Shown here piece by piece: positions 8,066-13,899 of a stretch of DNA of 13,899 bases. Positions within the stretch are counted from its first letter, which is position 1; every line of letters begins with the position of its first letter. The stretch covers positions 1 to 13,899 of the forward strand of contig PGXR01000050.1 in NCBI GenBank assembly GCA_002839245.1, given 5' to 3'. Made by a program: the position numbers and the translations under genes. The notes below the pieces were generated by a model. That model worked only from the letters and a program-made list of their open reading frames with translations. It was not told where the DNA came from and searched no databases. Source of the stretch: Spirochaetae bacterium HGW-Spirochaetae-7 (GTDB lineage Bacteria; Spirochaetota; Spirochaetia; Treponematales; UBA12059).

Positions 8066-8814
8066 GGCGGGGCGGGGGCGGCCCAGGGGTCGGCGCCGGC
8101 CTTCCAGCCGCCGTACCACTTCTTCGCCATCATGAAGACCGCTTCAGGATCGACGTCTCCGCCGACGAAGAGGGCCGCGTTGTTAGGCAGGTAGTAGGTC
8201 GACTGTATCGAGCGGAGCGCTTCCACCGTCGCCTTTCGTATCACTGCCTCGTTGCCGCCGATGTCCCTCCGCCACGGGTACCTGGAAAAAAGCGCGTGGT
8301 CCATCGCGGCCGAGTAGACGCGGTCAGGGTCCGCCAGGTAGCCGTTGATCTCGTTGGAGACGACTCCCTGCTCGATGACCAGCTCCCCGGGGTCGAACGA
8401 CGGTTCGCGCATCGCGTAAGACCAGAACTCGAGTCCGGCGTCCGTCTTGTCGGAAGGCACGGTGAAGTAGTAGGTGACGTACTCGGTGGATGTCCCCCCG
8501 TTCCACTCGGCGACGCCGAGGTCGGTCATCGCGGCGGAGAACGCGGTTTCGGTGGCATACCGGGAATTCCCCTTGAACAACATGTGCTCGTACAGGTGGA
8601 ACAGCCCGGCGGTGTCAGGCGTCTGCGTTATCGATCCGCAGCGGAAGGTGATCTGCACCCGGGCGAGCGGGACCGCGTGGTTCTCGAGCACGAACAGCTC
8701 GAGCCCGTTGTCGAGGCGGTAACGGTAGAGTCCCTGGACCGGTGTTTCATCGGCGAACGCCTGGGCCATGACCGCGATGGCGAAGACAGTGGCCAACGCG
8801 CATATTCGTTTCAT
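8050..8814 (-). CDS. Secreted M16-family zinc metallopeptidase, N-terminal half, truncated by junction
   Basis: M16B peptidases (insulinase/PqqL/processing-peptidase type) cleave peptides in the periplasm or at the cell surface. The start is the ATG at 8814. It encodes a signal peptide, MKRICALATVFAIAVMAQAFA, and has GGAGG eight bases upstream. A longer reading from ATG 8913 would place 33 polar residues before the signal peptide and is unlikely. The inverted zinc motif HLYEH is at residues 73-77, and the third ligand is probably E155 in VVSNEINGYLADP. The conserved segment YYLPNNAALFVGGDVDP follows at 207-223. About 255 residues are present, and the second lobe of the fold is lost because the frame runs into histidine-kinase sequence near 8050. 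The active-site residues that can be seen are all intact. The gene is divergent from mtgA. Confidence 0.85.
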
Positions 8815-8822
8815 GCTGCTAC

Positions 8823-8827
8823 CCTCC
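8823..8827 (-). promoter_or_regulatory. Ribosome-binding site fixing the M16 start
   Basis: GGAGG on the minus strand lies eight bases before ATG 8814 and directly precedes a textbook signal peptide. This supports 8814 over the upstream ATG at 8913. Confidence 0.75.
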
Positions 8828-8838
8828 TGCAGTCCTAC

Positions 8839-8867
8839 AAGGTAGGAGAGGCCTGTTGTCGTGTCAA
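8839..8867 (-). promoter_or_regulatory. Possible sigma-70-type promoter of the M16 gene with overlapping inverted repeat
   Basis: On the minus strand a perfect TTGACA (8867-8862) is followed after 17 bases by TACCTT (8844-8839), a weak -10 box. Transcription would start about 15-20 bases before the GGAGG site and the ATG at 8814. A perfect 6-base inverted repeat, TCCTAC-AAG-GTAGGA (8833-8847), covers the -10 box and could be an operator. Seen by eye only. Confidence 0.4.
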
Positions 8868-8987
8868 GGCAAGGCTTTGGAGGAGCCGATGCGGAATACT
8901 CTTCCGTATTCATCTGGACTACCTGGCTTGCATCGAGGCGCGATGGATACTAGGCCTTTTCGGATGGATAGACTAGAATGGTGATCG

Positions 8988-9767
8988 ATGACGATCATCC
9001 TGTTCAACCGTGCCATCAGGCGTTCAACCCGTGCCTTGCGCATCGAGCGCGGGGACCTGCTCCCCGCTCCGAAGCCTCGCTCCCCGCTGGTCCGCGCCTT
9101 CTACTTGGCATCGAGGGTAGCGTTGCGGTCGGTTGTTCTTTTCCATCTGTGGTATGTAGGGGTGACCGCCCTCGTCGTCGTCTGCTTCGCCTTCGTCGAC
9201 CCTGCCGCCACCACGCTTTCGATGTACCGCAAGTACGTCGACGGCTGGAAGGTGACGCGCCCCATACCGATTTCGATGGCACGAGTCCCGAAGACCGCAA
9301 GGCGCATGCTCGTATCGGTCGAGGATTCAACCTTCTTTTCGCACCACGGCATCGAGTTCGAAGCGTTCCAGCGGGCCATCGAGATAAACCAGCAGATCGG
9401 CCGGCCGATGTACGGCGGTTCTACCCTTACGATGCAGACGGCGAGGACGCTTTTCCTCGTCCCATTCAAGAGCTACCTGCGGAAGTACCTCGAACTGATA
9501 GTCACCTTCGAGCTTGAACTGTTCCTGCCCAAGGAGCGGATACTCGAGCTGTATTTCTCCTGGGCGGAATGGGGCAAGGGCGTCTTCGGGATAGAAGCCG
9601 CTTCGCGGAAGTATTTCGGGGTCTCCGTCACCAGGCTCGATCCGACGCAGACAGCGAGCCTGATAGCCGTCCTCTCGTCTCCCATACGGTTCGTTCCATC
9701 GACGCTGGCCAAGAGCCGCATCCTGTCGAGCCGCTACGAGTTCCTGCTCGACCGCTACGTTCGCTGA
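8988..9767 (+). CDS. mtgA: Monofunctional biosynthetic peptidoglycan transglycosylase (GT51)
   Basis: This enzyme polymerises lipid II into glycan strands at the outer face of the cytoplasmic membrane and has no transpeptidase domain. The protein has 259 residues, slightly longer than the usual 230-245. It has a basic N-terminal tail and one membrane anchor at about 46-70. The GT51 core contains the catalytic E112 in VEDSTFFSHHGIE, the GGSTLTMQTART motif at 143-154, RKYLELIVTFELE at 165-177, and KERILELYF at 182-190. The ATG at 8988 is the earliest possible start, because an in-frame TGA lies immediately before it at 8982-8984. The ribosome-binding site is weak. The gene is divergent from the M16 peptidase, and its last 13 bases overlap the end of yaiI on the other strand. 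All catalytic landmarks are present, so it should be active. Confidence 0.92.
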   Translation: MTIILFNRAIRRSTRALRIERGDLLPAPKPRSPLVRAFYLASRVALRSVVLFHLWYVGVTALVVVCFAFVDPAATTLSMYRKYVDGWKVTRPIPISMARVPKTARRMLVSVEDSTFFSHHGIEFEAFQRAIEINQQIGRPMYGGSTLTMQTARTLFLVPFKSYLRKYLELIVTFELELFLPKERILELYFSWAEWGKGVFGIEAASRKYFGVSVTRLDPTQTASLIAVLSSPIRFVPSTLAKSRILSSRYEFLLDRYVR

Positions 9768-10300
9768 GCGCCGAGAGAGGCCCTGATCGCACGGTCGAGC
9801 GCGTCGGCAAAAGCCTTGACGTCCCTGGATCCGTAGACGCGGTTCCGGGAAGACGGCGGCGCGGCGCCGAGTTCGCGCAGTCCGGCCATGTGGTCGCGCA
9901 ACGACAGGCGTTCCCGAACTTCACCCTCGGTCCACAGAGCGCCGCGGTCGTTGAGCGCGACGATGCCCCTGCCGACCGCCCGGGCAGCAAGCGGTATGTC
10001 CCTCGTCACGAGGATGTCGCCGGGCGCGGCCGCCGCCATGATGTAGTCGTCCGCTGTTTCCCAAGCGTCGTCCCTGCCCCTGGCGGGACAAGCCCTGGCG
10101 GTGGTCGACGGCTGCGAGGCCGAAGCTCCCGCGGGGCCGACGATGATGGCCTGCAGGTTCTTCCCCGGTGGCAGCGGCATGGGCTTGTTGGCGACGAAAA
10201 CGGCACGGATGGGGAAATCCCCGGTGGACGAGCCGGCGCGGCGACCTATCAGGTTCTTGACCTCTCGCGGCAGGGAATCGGCGTCCGCCCAGAGCGTCAT
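9755..10300 (-). CDS. yaiI: YaiI/YqxD family protein (UPF0178, DUF188)
   Basis: This is a conserved cytoplasmic protein of unknown activity. The fold is related to PIN/NYN-type nucleases (family knowledge), and WADADSLPREVKNLI near the start, with DADS acidic residues, fits a metal-binding site. Further family segments are the AVFVANKP strand, DDYIMAAAAPGDILVTRDIPLA, and VVALNDRGAL-like IVALNDRGALWTEGEV. The start is the ATG at 10300. It overlaps the manA stop codon as ATGA, indicating translational coupling. The frame stays open further upstream, but that stretch lies within manA and is not part of the protein. With 181 residues it is longer than the usual 150, through an extended C-terminus that overlaps the end of mtgA by 13 bases. 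No role is known beyond the family name. Confidence 0.88.
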   Translation of the reverse strand: MTLWADADSLPREVKNLIGRRAGSSTGDFPIRAVFVANKPMPLPPGKNLQAIIVGPAGASASQPSTTARACPARGRDDAWETADDYIMAAAAPGDILVTRDIPLAARAVGRGIVALNDRGALWTEGEVRERLSLRDHMAGLRELGAAPPSSRNRVYGSRDVKAFADALDRAIRASLGAQRT

Positions 10301-11520
10301 GTCGGCATGCTCGCGCGGAACAGCTCGCCGTCTCCCGACAGCGAATAGGGTCCATGATCCGCGGTCACGAACACCGAAGAACCCTTTGACAGGGGAAGCG
10401 GCAGGCCTTTCCCCGGGGAAACTGAAAGCGACCCCGCGGTGCACAGCAGGATTTCCGGAACATGAGCCCTTCTCCCGGCCTTCATCGTGCCATGGACAGT
10501 CGCCCTGGCTATCGCGTAATCGGGCACGCCGCAATCGTAGGTCCCGAAGCCGTTCACGGTAGACGCCATTGGCGTCGGGGTGAAGGCCGCGCTTTCGAAG
10601 CTGAGAAGTGATATGAGCTCAGGAATGTCGATATGCTTGTGCGTCAGCCCTCCTCTGAGGACGTTGTCGGAATTGGCCATGATCTCTACCGCGTTGCCGT
10701 GGAGGTAGGCGTGCGCCTGTCCTGCCGCGATGTTGAGAGCCTGCCCCGGCGCCAGCTCGAAGAGGTTGAGCACGAGCGGCGCGAGCGCTCCCACGTCATC
10801 GGGATACACGTCCATAAGTTCGAGGACGCACGTGAAAATCCTGGCCGTGGCGCTGCCCGCTGGTTCTGCGGCGACGATGCGTTCGCTCCGCCGCCTTGTG
10901 TACGTCAGGGTCCTTGTCTTGCTGTCACCCGTCAGCGAGACGAATGTATAGAAGAAAACCGACAGCTCGAGCATGCCGGGATCGGCGGCGAGCCGCCTGA
11001 CAAGCTTCGGCCAATCCTCAGGCGAGAGCGTCTGGATGTTCCTTACGATTTCAGCTATGGGCCTGAAGCCGCATAGCCCCTGAAAGGGGCCGAGAGCGAC
11101 GACCGTCTCGGGTTTGTGGTTTCGATCCTTGTAGTTTCGGTCGGGCGAGTCGATGGGGATGCTGGCGAACTCCTCGCCAGCGAAACCGTGCTCCGCTTTG
11201 CGCTTGGTCGGGTGCGCCTGTATCGACAACGGCTTGGCGATAGACAGTACCTTGAAGAGGAAGGGAAGCTTCCCGTCGAAACGGTCTACCGTCGATTTTC
11301 CGAGCACCGATGCCGGATTGGCAGCGACCAGGGCGTCAAGGGCTACCCTGGTGCCGGTCAAGGGATCGATGGCTATCGAAGGAGCCTTGGGATGAGCTCC
11401 CATCCACATCTCGGCCCACGGCTCGCCGGAGGGATTATCCCTGCCCAGGAACTCGGGCAAATATTCAGCGGATCCCCAGTCGTATTTCTGTAACCTGTTT
11501 TCCAGCGCGAATATTGCCAT
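10297..11520 (-). CDS. manA: Mannose-6-phosphate isomerase, type I (class I phosphomannose isomerase)
   Basis: This zinc enzyme interconverts fructose 6-phosphate and mannose 6-phosphate in the cytoplasm, feeding mannose catabolism or GDP-mannose for glycans. The 407-residue protein starts at ATG 11520 (MAIFALENRLQKYDWGS). Zinc ligands are visible: Q101 and H103 in SIQAHPTK, E138 in HKPETVVAL, and H270 in AGQAHAYLHG. The signature EIMANSDNVLRGGLT follows at 279-293, including the active-site arginine R289. The length is close to the usual 390. The frame is open upstream to 12513, but that part is antisense-type shadow within the helicase gene. The stop overlaps the yaiI start by four bases, and the helicase gene ends 71 bases upstream on the same strand, so helicase-manA-yaiI may be one transcript. 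A TACAAT lies just before the start, but too close to be a normal -10 box. Confidence 0.95.
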   Translation of the reverse strand: MAIFALENRLQKYDWGSAEYLPEFLGRDNPSGEPWAEMWMGAHPKAPSIAIDPLTGTRVALDALVAANPASVLGKSTVDRFDGKLPFLFKVLSIAKPLSIQAHPTKRKAEHGFAGEEFASIPIDSPDRNYKDRNHKPETVVALGPFQGLCGFRPIAEIVRNIQTLSPEDWPKLVRRLAADPGMLELSVFFYTFVSLTGDSKTRTLTYTRRRSERIVAAEPAGSATARIFTCVLELMDVYPDDVGALAPLVLNLFELAPGQALNIAAGQAHAYLHGNAVEIMANSDNVLRGGLTHKHIDIPELISLLSFESAAFTPTPMASTVNGFGTYDCGVPDYAIARATVHGTMKAGRRAHVPEILLCTAGSLSVSPGKGLPLPLSKGSSVFVTADHGPYSLSGDGELFRASMPT

Positions 11521-11591
11521 CGCTCCATTGTAACCGCGCGCCGGCGGTCTGTGAAGCCGGAGTCGGTCCCCCCCGTCGCCGTGCTTTCCTG

Positions 11592-13899
11592 TCAGGGACG
11601 GCCGATGAACGCGTGCAGGTCCATGACCAGCTCGTCGAGCGGCTTGAAACTGGTCCTGGTTTCGGGCAGGGACGACACGAATACAGTACCGTAGCGTTTC
11701 GCGAGCAGGCGCACGTCGAGGACGACGACTGCTCCCCGGTCGTCGCTGTGGCGGATGAGCCTTCCGAAGCCCTGCTTGAACCGGATGACGGCTTCGGGCA
11801 GCGACAGGTCCATGAAGGAATTGCCTCCTCGCCGTTCGACCGCCTCCGCGCGGGCCTTCTGCACCGGGTCGGTCGGAACGCGGAACGGAAGCTTGGTGAT
11901 AATGACAAGCTCGAGTGTTTCGCCGGGAGCGTCGACGCCTTCCCAGAACGAATCGGTAGCGAACAGGACGCTGGCAACGTCGGTCTTGAAGGAATCGAGG
12001 AGCCTCGAGCGCTCGTCGTCTCCCTGCCTGAACGCCGAGATTCCCAGCGAATCGAGCCGCGGCTTGACCGATTCCCAGGCGGCGCGCAGGGCCGTGTACG
12101 ACGTGAAAAGGACGAGCGCCCTGCCGCCCGATGCTTCGATCAGGCGGTAGACTGCGTCGTTTATCCAGAGCTGCCATGCCGGGGAGTCTGGCGAGGGGGC
12201 GTCGCTGGCGGCGCCGAGCATGGCGTTGCGATCGAAGGGGAATGGCGAAGGGAATGCCAGGCACTCGGCTCGGGATTCGGCGTCGGAGAGGCCGACCTGA
12301 CGCTTCCAGAACTCGAACGACCCGCCGACGGACAGCGTCGCCGACGTGCAGACGATGGACCTGAATGGACCGAATACCGCCTCGTTCATCATCTCCGATA
12401 TGTCGAGCGGCGTTATGCAGAACTGGACGAAAGCCTCGCCCTGGCTCGTTTTCCGGCGGTCGAGCCAGTAGACGCTTGCGGGATCCTCGTCGAAGCCCTT
12501 GAACCTGGCGCATATTCGGGCGAGCGACGAGAGCCGCGCGAGCGCCAGCTCGGCCTCCCGAACCGACTGGTCCTCTTCGGCTTCCTCGGGCACCTCGGCG
12601 ATCGCGTCCTTGAGCAGTTCGGCCACGGCCAGGATCGCTCGCTCGAGTACGCCCAGCGGCGCGATGACGCCCGCGTCGATGCCCGCGCTCCGCTCCTGCA
12701 GCCTCAGGTTCATTCCCGGCCCGACAAGAGCCAGGGCAGCCGAATCGGCAGCCTCCATCGCTTCGCGGAGCGCGTCTGCTGCGTCTGGAAAGCGCTTGAG
12801 GATCTCGGGAGGCAGGCCCTTGAGGTTCTGCAGCTTGACGATGATCCCGAATTTCCTGCCGCGACGCTCGCGGTAGAGCCTGGAGGACTGGCGCAACACC
12901 GAGAAACGGGTGACTTCCTCCGAGAAGAAACTGGTAGCGCTCGACTCAATCGCATGGGCCTCGTCGAATATTATCGTGCCGTAGGGAGGCAGGACAGCCG
13001 TCGACTCGTAGCCAGCGCCCGCCGACCTCGCCGCCAGGTCGCTGAACAGGATGTGGTGGTTTGCCACGATCACGTCGGCGTCCGCCGCGTCGCGCTTGAC
13101 CTTGAGCACGAAGCACGACTCGCGGTATGGGCAGCGCATGTTGAGGCATTCGTCGGCCTCCGACCGGACCCTCGACCAAAGCGCTTCGTCGGGCCAGAAC
13201 GAGAGGTCGGCTCGGTCGCCCGAAGCGCTCGAATCGGCCCACGCGGCTATCTGCCTGAGCGGGTGGTCGTCGCCGGCGAACAGCCCTTCCTCGTCGAGAG
13301 CGTCCTGGAGCCTCGTACGGCACAGGTAATTGCCCCGTCCCTTGACGAGGACCGCCTTGAGTTTCTTCCTGAATATCGAGGCGACGACGGGGATGTCCTT
13401 GTCCATCAGCTGGCGCTGGAGGTTAATCGTCGCGGTCGATACCAGTACCCGCTCCTTGTTGCGCGCCGCCCAGGCAAAGGCCGGTATCAGGTAGGCGAAG
13501 GACTTGCCGACGCCGGTGCCCGCCTCCGCAGCCAGCACCCACCCGCCGTTCATCGCATCGGCTATCGCGCGCACGAGCGCCAGCTGGCTCTGCCTCGGCT
13601 CGTACCCGCTCAGCCTCGATGCCAGCTTGCCGCCGGTATCGAGGACACCAGCCAGCTCGTCGGGATCTAGCGCGACGAGCGCGCGCGCCCGGACCGGCTC
13701 GGCGACGACGTAGACATTCTCCACGTCGCCGTCGACGATGTAGGACCCGACGCCGTTCTCTCCTACGCGCGAGGCTATGGCCAGGTCGGCATCGCTGGGC
13801 GCCAGGAACCCGGAGGGGTGGTTGTGTATCAGGACGTCGCCCCTGTCCAGGAATCCGGCTATCGCGGGAACGCTGGATCGATCCCCGCGGGCGCCGACC
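11592..13899 (-). CDS. dinG: DinG/XPD-family helicase with N-terminal RadC/JAB-like domain, 5' end outside window
   Basis: This is a superfamily 2 DNA helicase of the iron-sulfur XPD/DinG type, probably unwinding forked DNA or R-loops in repair. The frame is open to the right edge with no stop. The first visible part contains a JAMM-type motif, HNHPSGFLAPSDAD (13785-13826), as in RadC, then YIVDGDVENVYVVAEPV. The helicase follows: motif I AEAGTGVGKS near 13500-13530; iron-sulfur cysteines in NYLC (13320-13322) and in a CLNMRC plus ESC group near 13110-13150; DEAH at 12954-12965; CTSATLS near 12340; TDSFWEGVD; and the arginine-finger motif QGFGRLIRHSDDRG near 11730-11770. About 768 codons lie in the window. 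The initiation codon is not visible, and a GTG at 13724 lies inside the JAB domain, so it is not the start. The JAMM glutamate would lie upstream, outside the window. Confidence 0.88.
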   Translation of the reverse strand, partial: VGARGDRSSVPAIAGFLDRGDVLIHNHPSGFLAPSDADLAIASRVGENGVGSYIVDGDVENVYVVAEPVRARALVALDPDELAGVLDTGGKLASRLSGYEPRQSQLALVRAIADAMNGGWVLAAEAGTGVGKSFAYLIPAFAWAARNKERVLVSTATINLQRQLMDKDIPVVASIFRKKLKAVLVKGRGNYLCRTRLQDALDEEGLFAGDDHPLRQIAAWADSSASGDRADLSFWPDEALWSRVRSEADECLNMRCPYRESCFVLKVKRDAADADVIVANHHILFSDLAARSAGAGYESTAVLPPYGTIIFDEAHAIESSATSFFSEEVTRFSVLRQSSRLYRERRGRKFGIIVKLQNLKGLPPEILKRFPDAADALREAMEAADSAALALVGPGMNLRLQERSAGIDAGVIAPLGVLERAILAVAELLKDAIAEVPEEAEEDQSVREAELALARLSSLARICARFKGFDEDPASVYWLDRRKTSQGEAFVQFCITPLDISEMMNEAVFGPFRSIVCTSATLSVGGSFEFWKRQVGLSDAESRAECLAFPSPFPFDRNAMLGAASDAPSPDSPAWQLWINDAVYRLIEASGGRALVLFTSYTALRAAWESVKPRLDSLGISAFRQGDDERSRLLDSFKTDVASVLFATDSFWEGVDAPGETLELVIITKLPFRVPTDPVQKARAEAVERRGGNSFMDLSLPEAVIRFKQGFGRLIRHSDDRGAVVVLDVRLLAKRYGTVFVSSLPETRTSFKPLDELVMDLHAFIGRP
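13785..13826 (-). other. JAMM/MPN+ metal-binding motif of the RadC-like domain
   Basis: Fourteen codons read H-N-H-P-S-G-F-L-A-P-S-D-A-D, which satisfies the JAMM pattern HxH(x7)SxxD exactly. This is the zinc site of RadC and of deubiquitinase-type JAB proteases. The preceding residues AIAGFLDRGDVLI match the strand before the motif. Metal ligands are intact, so the domain is not a degenerate MPN- form as far as can be seen. Confidence 0.85.

Noticed and set aside
8928..8951. TTGCAT and GATACT as an mtgA promoter
   Set aside because: The spacing is 12 bases instead of about 17, so I do not report it.
7606..8976. A 456-codon plus-strand open frame opposite the peptidase and histidine kinase
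   Set aside because: It is a shadow of two clearly recognisable domains on the minus strand, it crosses the proposed junction, and it has no family signature.
11527..11532. TACAAT on the minus strand as a -10 box of manA
   Set aside because: It lies only six bases before the start codon and no -35 box was seen at the right distance.
11310..13670. A 786-codon plus-strand open frame opposite the helicase and manA
   Set aside because: It is antisense to a helicase with all motifs intact. Its composition (Arg, Glu, Gly, Asp, Val) is what strongly GC-biased third positions give on the opposite strand, and it has no recognisable domain.

Overview
This window does not read as one continuous genome. 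It looks like a metagenomic contig joined from at least four sources, with three abrupt breaks, each of which cuts a recognisable gene in mid-domain. From left to right on the minus strand, bases 1-375 are the C-terminal half of an RhlE-type DEAD-box RNA helicase of proteobacterial type. Bases about 355-504 are a short piece of a molybdopterin-dependent (formate dehydrogenase-like) oxidoreductase. The two share the 21 bases at 355-375. These two pieces are visibly richer in GC than the block that follows.

Bases about 505 to 8050 form a coherent second block from a Gram-negative-type bacterium that I cannot place. A deep-branching lineage of the Planctomycetes or Hydrogenedentes kind is a guess from protein style only. 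The block holds the C-terminal barrel of an LptD-like outer-membrane protein, a single-domain response regulator, and a very large membrane protein. That protein has an extracytoplasmic FG-GAP/VCBS-like domain, one membrane helix, a long TPR array and a C-terminal serine/threonine protein kinase. Convergent to it is the C-terminal ATPase half of a sensor histidine kinase. The first three genes run in one direction with gaps of about 40-45 bases and are probably one operon. Together they look like an envelope-plus-signalling locus.

Bases about 8050-13899 form a third block, again richer in GC, and possibly spirochaetal (inference). It has a secreted M16 zinc peptidase truncated by the junction, divergent from a monofunctional peptidoglycan transglycosylase (mtgA). 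These are followed on the minus strand by a YaiI/UPF0178 protein, a type I mannose-6-phosphate isomerase (manA), and a DinG/XPD-family helicase carrying a RadC/JAB-like metalloprotease domain at its N-terminus. That helicase runs off the right edge. manA and yaiI overlap by four bases, and yaiI and mtgA overlap tail to tail.

Two long apparent proteins are junction artefacts and should not be annotated as fusions. One is the plus-strand frame from 73 to 2202, which is antisense of helicase/oxidoreductase followed by LptD-like barrel. The other is the minus-strand frame from 8913 to 7600, which is M16 peptidase followed by histidine-kinase ATPase. The genuinely interesting biology is the propeller-TM-TPR-kinase protein with its two-component neighbours, and the JAB-DinG fusion. 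There are no RNA genes, CRISPR arrays, insertion sequences or gene-free stretches longer than 300 bases that I can support.
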